Shown one piece after another: positions 25,474 through 32,794 of a stretch of DNA of 64,000 bases; position 1 is the first letter of the stretch; every line of letters begins with the position of its first letter. The DNA is taken from positions 1 through 64,000 of the forward strand of contig CAYVKG010000010.1 in the NCBI GenBank assembly GCA_964451955.1, given 5' to 3'. A program made the translations under genes and the position numbers. Below the pieces are notes generated by a model. It had not been told where the DNA came from and did not search any database. It saw only the letters and a program-made list of their open reading frames with translations. This DNA is from JAPLNB01 sp964451955 (GTDB taxonomy: Bacteria > Planctomycetota > Phycisphaerae > Tepidisphaerales > Tepidisphaeraceae).

Positions 25474-26027
25474 GATGTCTCTCCATCCCATTTGGGGACG
25501 ATAGAAAGAACCTCGTCAAGAGAGAACGGACGCATCTCCCCGAGGATATGGAGAGCGGAGTCCACGCCGATATCGAGGCGGCGGGCGTCGGGTTGTACCG
25601 TGCTTAGGGTGTCTGCGGAGCGTCCATGGGAATGCCCATAGAGGTGGATGACCCCATCATGCTGCCCGTTCCAAGTCCATAGGGGGTAGTGGCAGACGAC
25701 GAATCGGTGCCCGCCGAACTTTCGGTGCATGAGATGCTGAAACGTCGAACAGTGCTTAGCGAGACTCGGTGCGTCATGGTTACCTGCGACCATGTGGAGT
25801 TGGACACCCCTTGGTAGCCGCTGGCGGTAGTGCCCCGCCTTACTTGCCTTCCAGCAGAAGTCGCCGGCGCAGACGAGTGTGTCACCGTGGCGCACTGTCT
25901 TGGCGATGCCATCCAGGATGATGTCGTCGTGCTGCTCGATCGCCTTCACCCACTCCGGCAGGACTCTGTACTCCAGGATTCCAGCGTGCCCCAAGTGGAG
26001 ATCGGAAGTGAAGTACGTGTTGGGCAT
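25470..26027 (-). CDS. Calcineurin-like metallophosphoesterase
   Basis: 185 residues with all five family signatures in order: SDLHLGH (residues ~8-14), GDFCW, GNHD, CHYPL and LYGHSHG. These place two metal ions for phosphoester hydrolysis. The small size and FTSDLHLGH start match the YfcE/phage-type single-domain phosphoesterases; substrate unknown. It has its own consensus promoter (26035-26063), so it heads a sub-operon on the minus strand. Confidence 0.88.
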   Translation of the reverse strand: MPNTYFTSDLHLGHAGILEYRVLPEWVKAIEQHDDIILDGIAKTVRHGDTLVCAGDFCWKASKAGHYRQRLPRGVQLHMVAGNHDAPSLAKHCSTFQHLMHRKFGGHRFVVCHYPLWTWNGQHDGVIHLYGHSHGRSADTLSTVQPDARRLDIGVDSALHILGEMRPFSLDEVLSIVPKWDGETS

Positions 26028-26034
26028 AACGGAT

Positions 26035-26063
26035 ATCCTAGCAAGTGGTTACCGTGGTGTCAA
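26035..26063 (-). promoter_or_regulatory. Sigma-70 promoter for phosphoesterase sub-operon
   Basis: On the minus strand TTGACA (26063-26058), 17-bp spacer, TGC + TAGGAT (26040-26035). The -10 is eight bases upstream of the ATG, so the leader is extremely short. Confidence 0.7.
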
Positions 26064-26077
26064 GAGGCGGTCGGCGG

Positions 26078-26419
26078 CTATTCCGACACTTTGTCGGGAT
26101 TCCTGTCGCCTCCCTTGACGCTCTTGAGCAGGCTATCCAGGGCGAGAACCAGGTGTTCTAGTTCCCGGGATCTGGCGTTGACGATCCCCTCCAGGATCTC
26201 TATGGCAGAAGCCGCGCGGTGGGCGTCGTCCCCTTTGGCGGCGCCCTCCAGTTGGGCAATGCGATCCTTCATTTCCTGCCACTCCTGCCAGAGGCCGACC
26301 GGCAGGCCGCATGACTTGCATTGCGGTGGGCACAGGAAGGAACGGTTGCCACGGCCAATCTCGTACCATTGGCCGCTTAGTTCGTGCTCACACTTCGGAC
26401 ATTTGTAGTTGTCACTCAC
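26078..26419 (-). CDS. Zinc-ribbon protein, LW-EW family, third copy
   Basis: 113 residues from GTG 26419 (GTGA overlap, GGAGAC upstream). It begins VSDNYKCPKCEHELSGQWYE and continues CPPQCKSCGLPVGLWQEWQE, so the Cys pairs and LW.EW...K element match the genes at 22861 and 23298. The C-terminal ~65 residues form a long helix (ASAIEILEGIVNARSRELEH). Role unknown. Confidence 0.62.
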   Translation of the reverse strand: MSDNYKCPKCEHELSGQWYEIGRGNRSFLCPPQCKSCGLPVGLWQEWQEMKDRIAQLEGAAKGDDAHRAASAIEILEGIVNARSRELEHLVLALDSLLKSVKGGDRNPDKVSE

Positions 26420-26616
26420 ACCTTGTCTCCTGTTGAACTCTTGTCGCCTTGCAACTCCCGGAGGGCGGCAAGGACGACTTTGAGGCAGTCGATACGGACG
26501 AGGGTGGCTGGAAGCCAACGGCGGCCCGACGCAGACATCTCCGCGCCTGTGGGCTTCCTTGCCCTGTCGGAAAGGTGCTTGACGGATTCGGTTAGCGTGG
26601 GTGGTTTGATTGGCAT
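26416..26616 (-). CDS. Small basic protein
   Basis: 66 residues; basic, partly helical (IKPPTLTESVKHLSDRARKP; RIDCLKVVLAALRELQGDK). It follows the Dam-type methylase by four bases and overlaps the next gene. Not recognised. Confidence 0.55.
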   Translation of the reverse strand: MPIKPPTLTESVKHLSDRARKPTGAEMSASGRRWLPATLVRIDCLKVVLAALRELQGDKSSTGDKV

Positions 26617-26619
26617 GGC

Positions 26620-27690
26620 TTATTCCTCCACGTCTGTGAGGCCATCTCGTTCGCGTCCGCCTTCCATTTTGGAAAACAGGTCGTGTGCCGGATCGATACT
26701 AAGGCACGCCGGCGATAGCCAGAGGCGCTCTTTTGTGGCGTTCTCCCGCGCTTGCCCGGCGCCCTGAGAGCCATACCCACCACTAGCTTTCCAGTGGATA
26801 ACGTGCCACGTGTCGGGCATTTTGTGTTCGCCATCGTACCCGGCGAGCACGATGCGCATCTTTGGATTCTCGCCTTGTTTAACCGCCCACGCCCGAACGT
26901 CGTGCGCCACCTGCTGGGAATCGACCGAGTAGAGATTGCCAACACGACAGGCAGTATCGGCGTAAGGTGGGTCAAGGAATACGCCGGTGATACCGTGTTG
27001 GAATGTCACTGACGGCCCGCACACCCTCGACCAGTCGCCGCAGACGACTCGAACATCGCGCAATCGGTCGGCAAGCCAGCCCAGGTATTCCATGAGCCAT
27101 TCACTGCGCTCCTGGCGTGCGCCCCTGCCGGCGTCTCCGAGGTGCGGACGTTTGCGGTTCACGCCCCGGCCCGCATTGCCGAGGTGCGGACGTTTGCGGT
27201 TCACGCCCTGGCCCGCATTGAATTTTGTCATCACTCCCTTCTCGGACACCCACGGTCCATTTCCGCTGCACCATCCAGAGCCGATCCAGCAGTTGATGCC
27301 CCAACACCACCAGCCAGCCGCCTTCGCGTCGTAGAAGTCCGGGTCGCCGCACAGACGGTCGGTGATCCGATCGCGTTGACCAATAAGCCATAAGTGACGG
27401 GCATGGAGGTCGCACTCGTTGACCGGATTGTCGGCATGATGTGCCACCGCATCCCGGTCTCTCTGGAGAGCGCGCCAGAAATTTGCGACGAACCCATCGG
27501 CGTCGTTGACGGTTTCAATACCACCGGCACCACCAGGACGAAGGAGCAGCACTGCTCCCGACCCAAAGAACGGCTCGACATAGTTCTTCACGTCCGGGCC
27601 AATGGCGCTCCAGACAGTATTTGCCACCTTGGATTTACCTCCAAAATAAACGAACGGTGGCTTGTATCCCACATTTTGACTGGACGGCAT
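26620..27690 (-). CDS. Dam-type (D12 class) adenine-N6 DNA methyltransferase
   Basis: 356 residues. The SAM-binding motif is in the N-terminus (FVYFGGKSKVANTVWSAIG; VEPFFGSGAVLL) and the catalytic motif is FLDPPYAD, in the D12-class order (FxGxG before DPPY). It would methylate adenines, protecting phage DNA or altering host gene expression. The target-recognition region carries a perfect internal repeat (RGVNRKRPHLG motif) encoded by two 42-bp units at 27137-27220. It is the first gene of the minus-strand operon, transcribed from 27727-27755. Confidence 0.88.
   Translation of the reverse strand: MPSSQNVGYKPPFVYFGGKSKVANTVWSAIGPDVKNYVEPFFGSGAVLLLRPGGAGGIETVNDADGFVANFWRALQRDRDAVAHHADNPVNECDLHARHLWLIGQRDRITDRLCGDPDFYDAKAAGWWCWGINCWIGSGWCSGNGPWVSEKGVMTKFNAGQGVNRKRPHLGNAGRGVNRKRPHLGDAGRGARQERSEWLMEYLGWLADRLRDVRVVCGDWSRVCGPSVTFQHGITGVFLDPPYADTACRVGNLYSVDSQQVAHDVRAWAVKQGENPKMRIVLAGYDGEHKMPDTWHVIHWKASGGYGSQGAGQARENATKERLWLSPACLSIDPAHDLFSKMEGGRERDGLTDVEE
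27137..27220 (-). repeat. 42-bp tandem repeat inside methylase gene
   Basis: Two copies (27137-27178, 27179-27220) differ at one visible position. The length is a multiple of three, so the frame is kept; each unit encodes a 14-residue GRGVNRKRPHLG-type segment. It may reflect recent duplication in the DNA-recognition region. Confidence 0.85.
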
Positions 27691-27726
27691 ACTTTCTCCC
27701 AGGTAAAGGGTGTCAGGATTTCGCCA

Positions 27727-27755
27727 ATCCTAGCAGAACCGCCGGAGCGCGTCAA
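27727..27755 (-). promoter_or_regulatory. Sigma-70 promoter for minus-strand operon
   Basis: On the minus strand TTGACG (27755-27750), 17-bp spacer, TGC + TAGGAT (27732-27727), about 37 bases before the methylase ATG. The sequence matches the phosphoesterase promoter, suggesting a shared class. Confidence 0.7.
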
Positions 27756-27799
27756 GAGCCGGTACCAGAAAAATCTGACTTTGTGCCCGGGGGGTGTTA

Positions 27800-27887
27800 C
27801 CGATCGGGATGACGGGACGGCAAAACCACCCCCACCACCCGGCCGGACGGTAGCCAACCCACGGTATTTGCCCGATCGGGATGGCGG
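27800..27887. repeat. Direct repeat pair CCGATCGGGATGrCGGG
   Basis: Two copies (27800-27815 and 27872-27887) spaced 72 bp, each containing the palindrome CCGATCGG. Confidence 0.7.
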
Positions 27888-28098
27888 GCTTGCCATGCTA
27901 CAGACGCCAGAAACCACGGCGCGTTCTGCCCCGCCCCTATAGCCACAGCTAACCCGGCTACCACCCGGACACAAGGCGGTTGGCACTGCCACGGCGGTTA
28001 CGTGGCTGACACGGTTCAAACCTCGCTTGCGGGTAGTGCCGCAGCAAAGCAAGGCAATACCGTGTACCACACGGCGTTGTGGCAGGGTGGTGGTAGGC

Positions 28099-28146
28099 AA
28101 AAGTAACTGGCGCAATGGAGGTGAGGGTAAAAAGTAACTGGCGCAA
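28099..28146. repeat. Direct repeat pair AAAAGTAACTGGCGCAA
   Basis: 17-bp identical copies at 28099-28115 and 28130-28146, 31 bp apart (about three helical turns), so on the same face of the DNA. Iteron-like. Confidence 0.75.
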
Positions 28147-28222
28147 GCAGGGTGTCAACCCCCCCTCTTCCCGCCCCCACCCCTCCCAACTTCTTTGTGC
28201 CACGGGGGTTATGACGAGCGAT

Positions 28223-28285
28223 CGGCCGACTGGATCGCCTGGCTGAGGGTTCCGCCGGCGGCTTCCGGCCGACTGGATCGCCTGG
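28223..28285. repeat. 20-bp direct repeat pair
   Basis: CGGCCGACTGGATCGCCTGG occurs at 28223-28242 and 28266-28285. Confidence 0.8.
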
Positions 28286-28334
28286 AACTATGCCGCTGTT
28301 GCAGGTAGTTTGCCGGCAACCTGGCAGCCCGGGA

Positions 28335-28367
28335 GTTACTGACATAACTCGACTTTAGGTCAGTAAC
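28335..28367. promoter_or_regulatory. Dyad GTTACTGAC/GTCAGTAAC
   Basis: Perfect 9-bp inverted arms (28335-28343, 28359-28367) around 15 bp. Belongs to the TGACAnAA dyad family also at 28597, 29619 and 56532; no T-run follows, so it is more likely an operator than a terminator. Confidence 0.65.
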
Positions 28368-28596
28368 CGAGCACAAACAGCACCTTTCCCGTGTAGATAC
28401 AGGATGCAGGCCCAAACTCATACCCCCCATAAGATGGGGAAACGGGCAAGTGCTTACACTGGCCTAGGTTGCGGCCGAAACGGGCTTGCGCCGTACGGTG
28501 GAGGGTTGACACTTGCAAAACCAGAAGGGGGGTATATGATGCTGGAACTATGCCGCGGTAACAGGAGGTTTGCGGCCGATCTGTCCGGGCCGGATC

Positions 28597-28623
28597 GCTG
28601 ACACAAAGCCGAGTTGCGTCAGC
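28597..28623. promoter_or_regulatory. Dyad GCTGACACAA/TTGCGTCAGC
   Basis: 10-bp arms with one mismatch around 7 bp; second copy of the dyad family. Confidence 0.6.
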
Positions 28624-28787
28624 AACTGATGGACTCCGCCGGCTGCCGGGAAGCCGCGGCATGCCCTGTAACGCCGTAGGATCGATTCTGAGGGCCGGAC
28701 GCAACCGGCCTATCATTGGACGTGCGTTGGGGAGATCGTGCGTTAGGACGCGTCCTGGAGCGTCAGGAGGTGCTGCCCCTCCCCTTC

Positions 28788-28804
28788 CCCTAGACCGTCT
28801 AGGG
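28788..28804. promoter_or_regulatory. Dyad CCCTAGAC/GTCTAGGG
   Basis: 8-bp perfect arms with a 1-base centre, seven bases before the tandem 19-mers at 28811; operator-like. Confidence 0.55.
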
Positions 28805-28810
28805 AGGCAG

Positions 28811-28848
28811 GTGTATCACTTTGACTACAGTGTATCAGTTTGACTACA
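28811..28848 (+). repeat. Tandem 19-bp repeat GTGTATCAsTTTGACTACA
   Basis: Two adjoining copies (28811-28829, 28830-28848) differing at one base. The first TTGACT (28821-28826) is 18 bp upstream of TACACT (28845-28850), so a regulated promoter may lie within the repeat; an iteron is the alternative. Confidence 0.75.
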
Positions 28849-29246
28849 CTTGCCCTCTCCGCCATTCCTCCACCTCTCCACCCCACTACCGATCGACTTC
28901 CACCGCAACCCTACTCCGCTCTTGCCGTCTGGTTGCCGGGTGCTGTGCTATTGCTTGCTTGGTATATAGGGACATGGGTGAACTCGCCGCGGCTGCCGAC
29001 CGCTGGAGCGATCGCGACTGCCGCCTACCGCCGGCAACACACCGCAACCGCCTGGCAGCATACCCCTCAACTGGAATCTCAAAAAACTTTTCTCGCCGCA
29101 AACCGTTATGCTGCAACGCTTTAGATCGGGGGGTTCGATACATAACACACTGGGTAAGCTGGGGTGTTAATTGGCCTAAGCTATTGCAGAATAACGACTT
29201 GCGGCAACCCTACCTTTGGGGATTTTCCTGTAGGGTAGAGGGCACG

Positions 29247-29360
29247 ATGATGACAGCCAACCAAAACGAAAAGGGAACCGCGATGAAGACCGTCAAAAAG
29301 ATCCTGAGCGTAGTGCTCGCTATCCTGCTTGACCCGTTCGGTGGGGCCATGTGCGAGTGA
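29247..29360 (+). CDS. Tiny membrane-type peptide
   Basis: 37 residues from ATG 29247, or 25 from ATG 29283, which has the better RBS (AAGGGA). The hydrophobic stretch KKILSVVLAILLDPFGGAM suggests membrane association. Its TGA overlaps the next GTG. First gene after the repeat region; existence moderately supported. Confidence 0.45.
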   Translation: MMTANQNEKGTAMKTVKKILSVVLAILLDPFGGAMCE

Positions 29361-29572
29361 GGGATGCCATGCGATCCGTCAGCCAGCTACCCGCAGCCGC
29401 CCGTCTATACCGCATCTGGTACGCCCTGCCAGCACGATACGGACGAGGGGAGTACCATCCGGGCGCCACCACACGAGTACTGCTCTGCTCTGCCCCCTCA
29501 GTTCACGACGCTATGGTGGGCTTCCGCCTTCGGTTTGCATGTGAGCTACTCCACGTTGTGATTGTCCGTTAG
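29357..29572 (+). CDS. Small basic hypothetical protein
   Basis: 71 residues from GTG 29357 (GTGA overlap). Arg-rich and helical (AAARLYRIWYALPARYGRGE; MVGFRLRFACELLHVVIV). Not recognised. Confidence 0.45.
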   Translation: MRDAMRSVSQLPAAARLYRIWYALPARYGRGEYHPGATTRVLLCSAPSVHDAMVGFRLRFACELLHVVIVR

Positions 29573-29618
29573 CCTGAGCAACAGCGTAAATCCGGCCCCG
29601 CAACCGGCATGCCCCATC

Positions 29619-29647
29619 TACTGACATAAAACGGTTTTATGTCAGTA
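29619..29647. promoter_or_regulatory. Perfect 29-bp dyad TACTGACATAAAAC-G-GTTTTATGTCAGTA
   Basis: The best member of the dyad family: 14-bp perfect arms and a 1-base centre, 26 bases before the ATG at 29673. There is no U-tract, so an operator or RNA element in the leader is favoured over termination. Confidence 0.75.
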
Positions 29648-29672
29648 ACACCCTGACCGGAGGAAATGACAG

Positions 29673-29891
29673 ATGGACCCTGACGCTAACCTAACCGAAC
29701 AGCTGACCCTCGTGGCTGCTATCAGCAGCGCGTGGGACGAGTGCGCCGATGATGGTACTCTGTCCCCTGCGCAACTGGAGCGCGTCGCCAATGATGCCCT
29801 TCGACTTGCCGAACTAGTAGACAGTCTGCATGGCTGGCTGTCGCGCGGTGGGTGTCTGCCGCGCCATTGGAACCGATCGACCATTAGATAG
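29673..29891 (+). CDS. Small helical acidic protein
   Basis: 72 residues with CGGAGGAA before ATG 29673. Helical (LTEQLTLVAAISSAWDECAD; AQLERVANDALRLAELVDSL). Unknown function; placed behind the dyad, so likely regulated by it. Confidence 0.6.
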   Translation: MDPDANLTEQLTLVAAISSAWDECADDGTLSPAQLERVANDALRLAELVDSLHGWLSRGGCLPRHWNRSTIR

Positions 29892-29904
29892 AGGAGTGAT
29901 TGAA

Positions 29905-30237
29905 ATGCGAACCGAACAGACTACTTGGGAATTGTGGACTTACGATGTTTGGGGCAACCCGGACGACGGCTACGAGGTGAACGATCGCTGCCGCCATGGC
30001 AGCGTGGAGATTGATTGCCCAATCGAAGTCTACAACGAGGGAACCCCGATGGAATTCCGGGGGGCATCGCCAACGGACAAGCAAATCCGCGCGGCATTCG
30101 GAGTGCGCTGCGCCATCGATACCGATGGGGACGACGTGACGATCTACGTCAATCGTGAACGTGACGGCTACCCGATCGGGGAGTTGCTCTGCGTTTCCCA
30201 CGAGTCTTTATCTCCAATCAGAAGGAGGGTTGAATAA
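29905..30237 (+). CDS. Hypothetical beta-rich acidic protein
   Basis: 110 residues with GAGGAG upstream of ATG 29905. Trp/Tyr/Asp-rich (TTWELWTYDVWGNPDDGYEV) with a short C-terminal beta segment (DDVTIYVNRERDGYPI). Coupled to the next gene by TAATG. Not recognised. Confidence 0.6.
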   Translation: MRTEQTTWELWTYDVWGNPDDGYEVNDRCRHGSVEIDCPIEVYNEGTPMEFRGASPTDKQIRAAFGVRCAIDTDGDDVTIYVNRERDGYPIGELLCVSHESLSPIRRRVE

Positions 30238-30482
30238 TGACGCCAGCGCAAGCGAGGGCCGACCTGCCAAACATCCTTGTTCGCATGCCAAACGGGAAAA
30301 CCTATACCGCACGGGTAACCGGAAGAATGAACCAATTTCCAACGGTTACCATTTCCTTCTGTCACCAGCAACACGCGAAACACCTGCACGACTTCGGGGG
30401 ATCGCCCTGGATAGACTTTCAGTCTACTTGGGAACAGGTAGCGCGGTGCGCCACCAACAATGAACCAATTCTCTATTGCTAA
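30237..30482 (+). CDS. Hypothetical protein
   Basis: 81 residues. Beta-rich (NILVRMPNGKTYTARVTGRM; FPTVTISFCHQQHAKHL). Unknown. Confidence 0.55.
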   Translation: MTPAQARADLPNILVRMPNGKTYTARVTGRMNQFPTVTISFCHQQHAKHLHDFGGSPWIDFQSTWEQVARCATNNEPILYC

Positions 30483-30493
30483 GGAGCACCCCA

Positions 30494-30766
30494 ATGAACA
30501 ACCGCAACACGCCACGCACGAGAGCGCAACAGACAGCCCGCGCAATCCAGATCAGGATCGCCCGCTTGTTCGCCCTGGATTCCTCCTCCTGGAGTGATGC
30601 CGATCGGGCTGAACTCCAGGGCTATCTCGCGATCCATGGCAGCATTCCCGATAACCGTTGGGATCGCTCGAACCGGGTTATCCGAGAGCGCATCCCCACC
30701 AAAGTCTCTCGGGCGCTCTCCGCGCGACAGTTTCCCTGCATCCCCGCTGCGGAGCGCGTATCATGA
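30494..30766 (+). CDS. Small basic helical protein
   Basis: 90 residues with AAGGAG before ATG 30494. Basic N-terminus (MNNRNTPRTRAQQTARAIQI) then a helix-turn-helix-like middle (WSDADRAELQGYLAIHGSIP). Could bind nucleic acid; no family recognised. Confidence 0.55.
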   Translation: MNNRNTPRTRAQQTARAIQIRIARLFALDSSSWSDADRAELQGYLAIHGSIPDNRWDRSNRVIRERIPTKVSRALSARQFPCIPAAERVS

Positions 30767-31014
30767 CAAACGCCACAAAAGATATCCTCGCCATGCGCGA
30801 CGACAACGGCAATCTTCCGGCCTATGCTTGGCCGGGAGGATATCCGATCTTCTATCTGGATTCCGAAAACAATGTGCTGTGCCCCTCGTGCGCCAACCAA
30901 AACGACGAGTACACAGCCCCAATCGTCGCGCATGATTGCAATTGGGAGGACCCGGACCTGTACTGCGACCATTGCGACAATCGCATAGAATCAGCCTACG
31001 CCGAACCAGAATAG
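30763..31014 (+). CDS. Double zinc-finger-type mini-protein
   Basis: 83 residues (ATGA overlap). Two CxxC pairs (LCPSCANQ and YCDHCDNRI), ~35 residues apart, suggest one metal site. The rest is acidic. Followed by a terminator. Confidence 0.6.
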   Translation: MTNATKDILAMRDDNGNLPAYAWPGGYPIFYLDSENNVLCPSCANQNDEYTAPIVAHDCNWEDPDLYCDHCDNRIESAYAEPE

Positions 31015-31034
31015 CCCACCACTCTACCCCGCAA

Positions 31035-31064
31035 CCCCAGGCAAGCAGCCTGGGGTTTTCTTTT
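31035..31064 (+). terminator. Rho-independent terminator
   Basis: 8-bp perfect stem CCCCAGGC/GCCTGGGG with a 5-base loop followed by TTTTCTTTT. It closes the run of small genes from 29.2 kb. Confidence 0.92.
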
Positions 31065-31263
31065 GCGCCCTCCGGTTGCGCCACGTGCCTCAGGATCGCC
31101 GATCGACGTCCGGTTAGGGTTCTGATGCGTCCATGCTGTTCGTCAATCCTGGGGCATTCTACGCGATTCCTACCCTATCCGGGTTGCGGGATGTTAAAAA
31201 GTAAGACAAACCATGCTAGATACAGACAGACACAACACGACAGCAGAACAAAGGGCAAGGAAA

Positions 31264-31473
31264 ATGAACGACACCTTAACGAAGCAGCAGCGCGAGTACC
31301 TCGGAGTGATCGCCGAAAGCACATGGAGATGGTTCCGATTCTTTTGGGACTACGGCACCGTACACTACAGCCCAAACAGGCGACAGGATCGCCTATACGC
31401 TAGGCGGGGGCTCGAAGCGCTGCGCCGTCGAATCAATCGTGTCCGGTTGGCTGTTGGGCTGTCGGCACTCTAA
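31264..31473 (+). CDS. Small basic protein
   Basis: 69 residues from ATG 31264 with GGCAAGGA upstream (an ATG at 31213 lacks an RBS). Tyr/Trp/Arg-rich (QREYLGVIAESTWRWFRFFW; ARRGLEALRRRINRVRLAVG). Unknown. Confidence 0.5.
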   Translation: MNDTLTKQQREYLGVIAESTWRWFRFFWDYGTVHYSPNRRQDRLYARRGLEALRRRINRVRLAVGLSAL

Positions 31474-31489
31474 GACGGAGGGGTTTACA

Positions 31490-31858
31490 ATGTCTCGCGA
31501 CATTATCAGGCGGTGCATTCTGCGCCCGTATCGTAAGGGCATGGGACCGATTTTCACCCTGTCAGTCTGGGACACTCATAGGCGCGACTGGCGGGGACAA
31601 TCAATCCTCGGATACTTATTCCGCCAGCATGAAAGCGGCAAGGCGGAAACCTTATTTCAGGGCGAGGACTTCGCGGGATCGCCCCTGCATGCTGACGATA
31701 GCGATAACACCATAGGATCGCTCTTGTCGTTTCTGACATTGCGCCCTGGGGACACTGATAGGGAGTATTTCGACCATTACACTGAGGCGCAACATGAATT
31801 CTGCGCCTCGCATGCAGAGGCGCTACAATGCGAGTGCCTCGCGCGGTTTGGGGAATAG
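31490..31858 (+). CDS. Hypothetical protein
   Basis: 122 residues, GGAGGGG upstream of ATG 31490. A beta-rich start (ILRPYRKGMGPIFTLSVWDT) is followed by a charged C-terminus with two Cys/His groups (HEFCASHAEALQCECLARF). Not recognised. Confidence 0.55.
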   Translation: MSRDIIRRCILRPYRKGMGPIFTLSVWDTHRRDWRGQSILGYLFRQHESGKAETLFQGEDFAGSPLHADDSDNTIGSLLSFLTLRPGDTDREYFDHYTEAQHEFCASHAEALQCECLARFGE

Positions 31859-31874
31859 GCGTTGCCGTCGGGCA

Positions 31875-31940
31875 ACGGGTGCGACGGTTCGGGCTCGTGC
31901 CTCATTAGCTCGCGCCGGCGGTTCAACTCCGCCCGCCCGT
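31875..31940 (+). ncRNA. tRNA-like element (degenerate, CAT anticodon-like)
   Basis: 66 nt that folds with a 7-bp acceptor (31875-31881 with 31934-31940, one wobble), an exact T-arm (GGCGG TTCAACT CCGCC) and a five-pair anticodon stem with one T.T mismatch around CTCATTA. The D-arm is shortened and the total is ~6-8 nt below a normal tRNA, so it is probably a remnant or mimic. It is preceded by the hairpin GTTGCC-gtcg-GGCAAC (31861-31874). Confidence 0.3.
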
Positions 31941-31977
31941 GTTTACTAGGCGGGGCTCTTTTGAGGAGGTTAGTACT

Positions 31978-32208
31978 ATGCTGTCTACGCTCGACGTTCA
32001 CGATTTGCGCAACTATACCCCCCTTGCCGTTTGCTGGGAAGTCCAGGGCAAGCGAGGTTGCGCCTGGACTCCGCTAGGCGTTATCACCTGTCGCGCTGAT
32101 CTGACAGCGGCCAGGCGACTACGTGGGGGTTATCGCGTTGTCAGAGTCCGCGCCGCAGCAACCCTAGGCGTTGACGCCAGCGCTTGGCGGCGCATCCGCT
32201 TTATCTAG
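31978..32208 (+). CDS. Small Arg-rich protein
   Basis: 76 residues from ATG 31978 with GAGGAGG upstream. Residues 20-45 (CWEVQGKRGCAWTPLGVIT) and a basic C-terminus (RRLRGGYRVVRVRAAATLG). Not recognised. Confidence 0.55.
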   Translation: MLSTLDVHDLRNYTPLAVCWEVQGKRGCAWTPLGVITCRADLTAARRLRGGYRVVRVRAAATLGVDASAWRRIRFI

Positions 32209-32219
32209 GAGGGCAAGCA

Positions 32220-32330
32220 ATGCCGGACGGAACTAGGCGGCGCAGGTTCAGCCCGAACCGCGCCCGGGCGCGATACTACGCGCATCATCGTCAAATCAGG
32301 TTTGCCCGCAGACTACTAGGCGGGCGCTAA
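32220..32330 (+). CDS. 36-residue Arg-rich peptide
   Basis: Short ORF with a strong RBS (AGGAGGGCAAGCA before ATG 32220). Extremely basic (MPDGTRRRRFSPNRARARYY) and ending LLGGR. The RBS string is shared with the next gene (AGGAGGGCAAGGAA), suggesting duplication of translation signals. Possibly RNA- or DNA-binding by charge. Confidence 0.5.
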   Translation: MPDGTRRRRFSPNRARARYYAHHRQIRFARRLLGGR

Positions 32331-32345
32331 CAGGAGGGCAAGGAA

Positions 32346-32588
32346 ATGGTTGACCGCATAGACCTTGACGCCGCAACCAACTGCGGCACGTTCTACGGCT
32401 CTGCGGCGCAACCCTACGCCTACAAGGAGGGACTACGTCGGCGACTTGACGAGATACGCGCCCACCACGGCGACAATCGGTATTTTGTGCTCGACGGGGC
32501 AACCGTACTCGCCGCGCAACCCACCGAGGCGGGCGCTATGGCGTACATGCGTCCTGGGCGCGTGCTACTGGCAATTCAGGAGGATTAA
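32346..32588 (+). CDS. Small hypothetical protein
   Basis: 80 residues, AGGAGGGCAAGG before ATG 32346. Helical middle (EGLRRRLDEIRAHHGDNRYF). Unknown. Confidence 0.58.
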   Translation: MVDRIDLDAATNCGTFYGSAAQPYAYKEGLRRRLDEIRAHHGDNRYFVLDGATVLAAQPTEAGAMAYMRPGRVLLAIQED

Positions 32589-32593
32589 ACGTC

Positions 32594-32794
32594 ATGACAC
32601 CGAACCTTTACGCCAAGATTGTAGGCGGGCAAGTCCGGCAGCTTGTCATGCCGCAAGGCGGGGCGGTCCCGCCAGCGCCGGCGGGGCCGGACTGGTACGC
32701 GGTACAGTGGCCAACAGACCCACACAACACGGGAGAGCGGACGATTCGCGCCATGTTGCAAGCGGGATGGCCCGGAAAGGAGCGTATAGCATGA
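32594..32794 (+). CDS. Small Pro/Gly-rich protein
   Basis: 66 residues from ATG 32594. LYAKIVGGQVRQLVMPQGGA, then PDWYAVQWPTD, and a C-terminal helix. Overlaps the next gene by ATGA. Unknown. Confidence 0.55.
   Translation: MTPNLYAKIVGGQVRQLVMPQGGAVPPAPAGPDWYAVQWPTDPHNTGERTIRAMLQAGWPGKERIA

Larger units (their letters stand above)
28282..28623. repeat. Duplicated ~85-bp module ending in a dyad
   Basis: CTGGAACTATGCCGC occurs at 28282-28296 and 28542-28556. In both copies a TGAC/GTCA dyad begins 53-55 bases later (28335-28367, 28597-28623), with diverged but alignable sequence between. Looks like an old tandem duplication of a binding module. Confidence 0.7.
27691..29246. other. Repeat-rich non-coding region
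   Basis: About 1.55 kb between the leftward operon and the rightward small genes in which no ORF has a convincing RBS or protein character. It holds several direct repeats (27800/27872; 28099/28129; 28223/28266; 28282/28542), tandem 19-mers at 28811-28848, dyads at 28335, 28597 and 28788, poly-C/G hairpins (28425-28441) and the divergent promoter of the minus operon. The density of iteron-like repeats next to a divergent junction suggests a replication origin or control region. No origin-binding protein gene is adjacent, so this remains inference. Confidence 0.6.

Noticed and set aside
27137..27220. Tandem 42-mers as a CRISPR-like or origin repeat
   Set aside because: They lie inside the methylase gene, keep its frame and encode a repeated peptide.
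29619..29647. Rho-independent terminator
   Set aside because: The stem is long but not followed by a U-rich tract; an operator is preferred.
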